64,000 bases of DNA, from positions 1 to 64,000 of the forward strand of contig MNCI01000572.1 of the NCBI GenBank assembly GCA_015680685.1. Direction: 5' to 3'. Below are positions 59,470 through 64,000 of this stretch, in pieces. Each line of letters opens with the position of its first letter. Positions within the stretch are counted from its first letter, which is position 1. Under the pieces are notes generated by a model that saw only the letters and a list, made by a program, of their open reading frames with translations, had not been told where the DNA came from and did not search any database. Source of the stretch: Gnetum montanum. Its lineage: Eukaryota; Streptophyta; Gnetopsida; Gnetales; Gnetaceae. Both the position numbers and the translations under genes were made by a program.

Positions 59470-60000
59470 GGTTGGTATAGAGAGTGTGTTAATGGTTTGA
59501 AGTTGTAGCCAACAACTACATGATTTATCATTATAAGTAATGTATGGAATTTTTTGCTTCTTTTTCATGCCATGTTCATGCTTTTTGAAAATCTCCAAGG
59601 AGAGGTCTTGGATTCCTAGCTTAACATCAATGGTGCTAAGACAAGCTCTTTTCATGATAATTAGGAATTTTTTGTTATTGTATAGATCATGAAAAAAATT
59701 GTTGAATATAACTACCTATCAATAGTGGTCACCACATCATCAATTATTTCCAAGAAAATAGTGATGGATTGATCTACAAGCTCCAACTTGATGTTGCATT
59801 CTCAGGGAGTAGTAGGTTCCAAGCTTTGTAAATTTTTGTGAGATTAGATTCATGTCTAAAATTAAGTCTATTAGAGCTTTTCATGATGGATTTCCACCAA
59901 TCAAAAAATAGATCAAGGGACTTTCTAGATTTATTCTTTTTTGGGGAATAGATCCTACCTTAATCTAGTCGCTTACTACATGAGTGAGCATAATATTTTT
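59470..60000 (-). pseudogene. A2 protease region
   Basis: Minus strand: KALIDLILDMNLIS (about 59885-59840) fits the aspartic protease core position, followed by RACLSTIDVKLGIQDLSLEI (59650-59590) as in A4 (38620-38560). T1 interrupts the frame at 59469. Confidence 0.72.
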
Positions 60001-62127
60001 TATGTCTTATTTCAAAGTGGTGATGGATATTGGATTTTTTGTAGGATTAGGAGGTGTTGTTTTTATAAGGAATGGAAATGCACCATTTGGACTTTGCACT
60101 TATTCTAATGGGTTAGTAGGCTTACTAGTTTTATTCATTAATATTGGAACCATCCTAAAGAAAGGACATTTTTTATGTTTGTTCTTGGAGCTACTAGCAT
60201 TATCATTTACTTATATGTTCATAATGTAAGTGATAATCTTTTATTGCTATTGTGGTGATAATTCTTCTTGCATTATTGGTAGTGGCATTTGTTGGAAAAG
60301 AATATGAGAGTATTGAGAATATGATGGATGTTGAGAGGCATTGGATGGTGATTCCACATAAGGTGTTGTAGATTAATATTATTTAGGAGGGTAGTAATAT
60401 TTATCTGAGGCATGGATAGTAGAACCAATCAGAGAAATAGACTATTAGACATAATATCCATAAGTTTTCAATTGATGATAGGGATATTGTTGTTTTATTG
60501 ATGGCATCCCCAAGATCATGGATTTTACGACTATTGTTGATTGTAGTCTTGATGTTGAGGAGTCCCAATCAAATAGTACTATTGATCATAGTGCTATTTA
60601 TAATTGCCTTGTGGATAAGGTAATCTCCTAGGCATTTACTTGTCCATGAACTTAGGGTTCAAACCATAAGCCCTAAACTCTTGTAGATGTAACATAACTA
60701 GGCAATAGCCCTTTGGATATTCATATTGATAGATGTCATATCCATCATCTTTCTCTTAATCTAAGTCTGTAACCTCTTTTACTATTAAAAGTTTCCCTCT
60801 TTATAGATAAGTATCCTTGCCTATTTTCTTATTCTTTTTCCTCTTCTTGTCTTAGTCTATTAATCCTACTCGATTTACTTTTTCCTTCATAACTTTCAAG
60901 GTAGTTCCAAATTTCTCATCCATCATATCCAACATCTTATCTATCTTTGTTATAATCTTAGTGATGGATTTTTTATTAATAAGGTTATATGTAAAATCAC
61001 CTCATTAAGAGCTACATCTTCTTCTTGATCATAATTATGGGCCTACTTCTTGGAAAGGGTTGGATCCTAGGTATATTACTCTACACTCTCCTTTTTAAAC
61101 AGATTTTCTTCTTCTTTTAGCACATGTTTAATTAGCCTTTGTATCTAATGGGCTAAAAACTTTGATAATATTTCTTAAACATAGATCCCAAGGATCTTTC
61201 TCATTTTGTTACAAATTCCGTCTATGATATGATAAAGTTACTCTTTTTATGAAAATCCATGACTTGCGCATACATGTAATAGAAAATAGTATCTACCTAG
61301 GGTTTCATCAAGAAATTCATTGCTATCTCACTTCCATTCTAAGATTTAATTTCTCATATTAGACACTTTAGAGTAGGTCTAGTACTTCTTTTTGAAGAGC
61401 TCAAGCATCATGGACTAGCGATGGATTGCATCTAATTCCAACAATCTATACCAACTTTCAACTTTTGTACTAGTAATCTTGGGAAGCGTTTAAGCTTTTG
61501 CCACTTTCAATATTTTGTGACGTAGAAGCATCATGGAAGGCTTGTAAATGATGGTGTGAATCAAAATTATAGCCTCCCTCAACTTTATAAATGTTATTCA
61601 TGTCAAGTTATTTGATGTGACTTTCCCTTTGAGCTTTTATTACCCAATAAGGGTTTGTCATCATTAGATATGTTATTTTCATAATCTTTGTTTCTATTTT
61701 CTTGATTATGATGGTCTCATCTATGCTATCTTTGGTGTCCTATATCCCACATTTGGTCTTAATTTCTATTCCTATCTTGATCTCTTAATGGAGCTTTATC
61801 TTCATACCTACGTTTATCTTCATTAGAACTAGATAGTGAAGATGAAGAGGAAAATGATGAATTGGAAGAACCACCATAAATCATATATCTTCCCCTATGA
61901 TTCCTTAGTTCATCTCTTTTGGATTTGTAAGAGGTCCAAGACTTGAGGATCTTCTTATTCTAGGATTTATTACATCCCCTCTAGGATTACCTACAATAGC
62001 TGAGTATAGTCTTTGATAATAATAAGGATTAAAATCAGCATATAAAATCCTTGCTTGTATTGGTTAACTCCAATTCTCTTCATTATAAATCTAATCATTG
62101 TCCTTGCTAGTATTCTCAATATGCAGT
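60001..62127 (-). pseudogene. A2 gag
   Basis: Minus strand. GGYNFDSHHHLQAFHDAS (about 61590-61530), EKFGTTLKVMKEKVNRVG (60925-60870), a degraded zinc knuckle YDIYQYEYPKGYCL (60745-60700), and KKCPFFRMVPI (60170-60135) follow the A1/A3/A4 Gag order. Heavily stopped and shifted. The 5' end is cut by A5 at 62128. Confidence 0.78.
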
Positions 62128-63185
62128 TGATGAGTGGCGAGGTACCCCTACACTCAACCATATGAATATGAGCGTACACGCACGATCCGGTCGAACTCCG
62201 CAGACTAAATGCCTTAACGCCACAAGAAACACTTGGGGTTAATCGTTTGTTGTCTTCCCAGGCTTACTTGTAAGTGTCACGGTGTATGGTTAAGCAAGTC
62301 TGAGGTATGTGATTTTTTGGTATTTTCGGCTTATCTTCTATGCTATCAGGGGAAAGGTTTGAGAAACTAAGCTAACTCTAACTAAAGATCTAAGTCTAAA
62401 TTAACTAGCGTCAGCATCCGTTCCCACTTACCGGACACACCCTGAACTATGCAACTGCGGCTTACCAAACGCTAATCGTTACTGGGATCGCCACACGTAA
62501 CGCAAGTGCTCGAAGTGGTCGTACTGAGGCACCTATTTAGCTTAAGTGTGATAAGCAGCCGATTCCTTAGCCAGCCGTACACACCCGTGGGTGCTCGTAA
62601 CTAAGTCGTACTTATCACACGTTCTAGCCTAGCAATGAGTAGCCGATTCCTTAACTAGCCGTACACATTGGACTACCACTGGGATTACCAAGCGCAGAAT
62701 CCTGGAATACGCTACTGGGTTACCAAGCAGCCAATGCTCGTAATTGAGTCGTACTCATGCATTGCGTCAAGCAGCCGATTCCTTGACTAGCCGTACACGT
62801 CCGTAGACGCTCGTAATCAAGTCGTACTTGAACGCACTAGGAAAGCAGTAAATAAAAGCAATAAATGAAACCACGTGCTGCAAGGTTTATCCAATCAAGT
62901 TCGTCTTTATTGCCGTACACAACTTGGGTTCAGGTTACAAGCTGCTCGAATAAAGAGCCGTTCACTCTAGGACTCCTACTGCGGGCACATGGGGAAAAAT
63001 TCTAACTCTGGAGTGATCAATCTGCCAGAGCTTCGCTACACTAGCCAGGATTGGGAAATGAAGGGAGTGCCGCCTCTTATTTATAGATATGGCGGCGGGA
63101 CGCGATATCGCGTACGCGATATCGCAGGAGAAGACGCGATATCGCGTCCGCGATATCGCAGCCTAGTGCAAATCACGTCTCATCA
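62128..63185 (-). repeat. A5 3' LTR
   Basis: 1,058 bp, TGATGAGTGGCG to CGTCTCATCA on plus. Internal tandem units (GCCGATTCCTT.. with AGCCGTACAC, at about 62558, 62642 and 62774) explain the extra length. Sense U3 is about 100 bp: four CGCGATATCGC motifs (63101-63159) and TATA box (63079-63086). Confidence 0.9.
63079..63160 (-). promoter_or_regulatory. A5 LTR promoter with paired GATATC palindromes
   Basis: Two near-identical units, each two CGCGATATCGC palindromes separated by 2-3 nt, lie directly upstream (minus strand) of CTATAAATAAGAGGCGGC. GATATC cores start at 63104, 63118, 63138 and 63152. Confidence 0.75.
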
Positions 63186-63196
63186 TACCCCCATGA
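63186..63196 (-). other. A5 polypurine tract
   Basis: Minus strand GTCATGGGGGTA next to the LTR. Confidence 0.85.
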
Positions 63197-63360
63197 CTGA
63201 ATGAAAACTCGTCCTCGAGTTCCTTACAATGATATCAGGTAGGTATGGGATTATTAGGGGAAATGGAACTAATGGGATGACATGTGAACGGTCTTTATTA
63301 CAAGACTTGACAAAAACTGGTGTTCATGACAACATGGGTGAACACCTTATTACAATGACA

Positions 63361-63567
63361 TCAGGCCACAGTTGGCAGCTGAGAGAAAAGAGGAGAGAGA
63401 ATAGAAGAGAAGAAGAGAGAAGAGTCTTGTTGCTGCCAACGCCTAGATTGCGCCTTTCGTTGTCCATCTGTAAGCGCATTATCAATTCCACTCCTTGCAT
63501 GCTGCTTCAGCGCTGCTCCATTCCAAGTGTCTGCTCCAGATCCATTCTGTTGTTGTATGATTGCCAT
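63361..63567 (-). CDS. A5 short frame after the intron, unidentified
   Basis: From the ATG right after the acceptor (63567) runs an uninterrupted frame of 68 codons: MAIIQQQNGSGADTW, then a basic Gln/Arg-rich segment (GQRKAQSRRWQQQ) and a Ser/Phe/Leu-rich tail. It occupies the place of ORF2, but I see no similarity to A1 or A3 ORF2. It may be noncoding. Confidence 0.35.
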   Translation of the reverse strand: MAIIQQQNGSGADTWNGAALKQHARSGIDNALTDGQRKAQSRRWQQQDSSLFFSSILSPLFSQLPTVA

Positions 63568-63627
63568 CTGCACACACAACACCATCATATATTAGCAAGG
63601 GTAATTGAATCATTAAGTAAAGCATAC
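63568..63627 (-). other. Candidate 60-nt intron (A5)
   Basis: Minus strand: donor GCAAG|GTATGC (GT at 63627-63626), branch-like TTGCTAATAT, acceptor TTGTGTGTGCAG|ATGGC (AG at 63569-63568). Same place, size and ATG junction as in A1. Confidence 0.7.
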
Positions 63628-64000
63628 CTTGCTTCGGTTTAGGTTCACTGGCTAAGGTGTGGTATGGCTGATATGGATCTGGGAAAATATAGATGATGAC
63701 TACCGAAGGTATAGGGGTTAGGAAGAAAAACGAAAAAATCCGGGGCTTAGGATAAAAATCGAAAAATCAGGCCCCGTACCCCCATGACTAATCGCGAACC
63801 TCCGGTAGCGTTAGAATGGAGAGAGAAAAGGAATAGGAATGATAGGTAAAAAGGGACAACTATGGCATCGATAAAAAGGATGTCATGATGGAAATGAACA
63901 AAAATGTTAATTAATTGCAAAACGTTAAGGAAAAGAAGTTAACTAATGTTCCAAATAGGAATGTCAGTGGGTCCTCCCCAAAGCAGGCTCATGCCCTTAA
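63628..64000 (-). other. A5 spacer to window end
   Basis: Noncoding. Purine motif TTAGTCATGGGGGTACGGGG (63774-63793) and the TGCTTTGGGGAGGACCC box (63971-63987). It lacks the internal promoter-like block found in A1. Confidence 0.6.

Larger units (their letters stand above)
62128..64000 (-). mobile_element. A5: youngest A-group element, 3' part
   Basis: Minus strand; the 3' LTR is at 62128-63185, then the polypurine tract and about 0.8 kb of interior up to the window end. The flanking pentamer on the left is GCAGT (62123-62127); the other end is outside. CpG is well preserved, unlike in the other copies. Only about 370 nt separate the intron acceptor from the polypurine tract, so full ORF2 is absent. 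Confidence 0.85.

Overview
The window is intergenic DNA from a land plant, most likely a seed plant with a large, transposon-dominated genome. It is AT-rich. Almost every recognisable coding trace is retrotransposon Gag or Pol. The few cellular traces (PPR, LRR, CRINKLY4-like kinase, clade-D-like PP2C) are plant families, and all lie as fragments inside mobile elements. I see no intact host gene, rRNA, tRNA or CRISPR array. The species cannot be told from this sequence.

Labels used: C1 (copia), L1 (LINE), A1-A5 (one Ty3/gypsy Athila-like group), T1 (a Tat-like Ty3/gypsy element), S1 (a solo LTR), X1/X2 (a gene-fragment-carrying family with LTR-type ends).

Layout. 1-3590 is the 3' part of C1. 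3653-11314 is A1 (minus), complete with both LTRs and the target duplication TTAAT. 12060-17000 is an RTE-like LINE split by X1 (12809-16333, duplication GTATC). From 17918 onward is A2 (minus), whose gag ends at 62127. Inside A2 sits T1 (22047-59469). T1 holds S1 in its 5' LTR (duplication AGTTA) and A3 in its interior (plus, 32261-52884, duplication CTTAG). A3 holds A4 (minus, 34350-45675, duplication AAAAG), and A4 holds X2 (minus, 40855-43950, duplication CCTAC). A second insertion into A2 gag, A5 (minus), starts at 62128 and runs off the window. The nest A2 > T1 > A3 > A4 > X2 is five levels deep.

The Athila-like group shares TGATGA...TCATCA LTR ends, a tRNA-Asp-type primer site and a G-rich polypurine tract. 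A4 has gag and pol. A1 and A3 have gag but no pol; between a conserved spacer and the 3' LTR they carry a second long frame (ORF2) with an N-terminal block and a coiled-coil-like C-terminal half. In A1 a 62-nt candidate intron ends exactly at the ORF2 ATG, and the same intron is seen in A5. In A1 and A3 a copy of the element's own LTR promoter type (motif cluster plus TATA box) lies upstream of ORF2. I take A1 and A3 to be non-autonomous partners of A4-like elements, with ORF2 possibly expressed from its own promoter and spliced leader.

Nearly all reading frames are decayed. Many in-frame stops are TAG or TAA where Gln is expected, and CpG is depleted, as expected after long cytosine methylation. 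A5 still has CpG-rich LTR motifs and looks youngest. Assembly blemishes are a 602-N gap, one isolated N, and two single-N joins flanked by exact duplicates.
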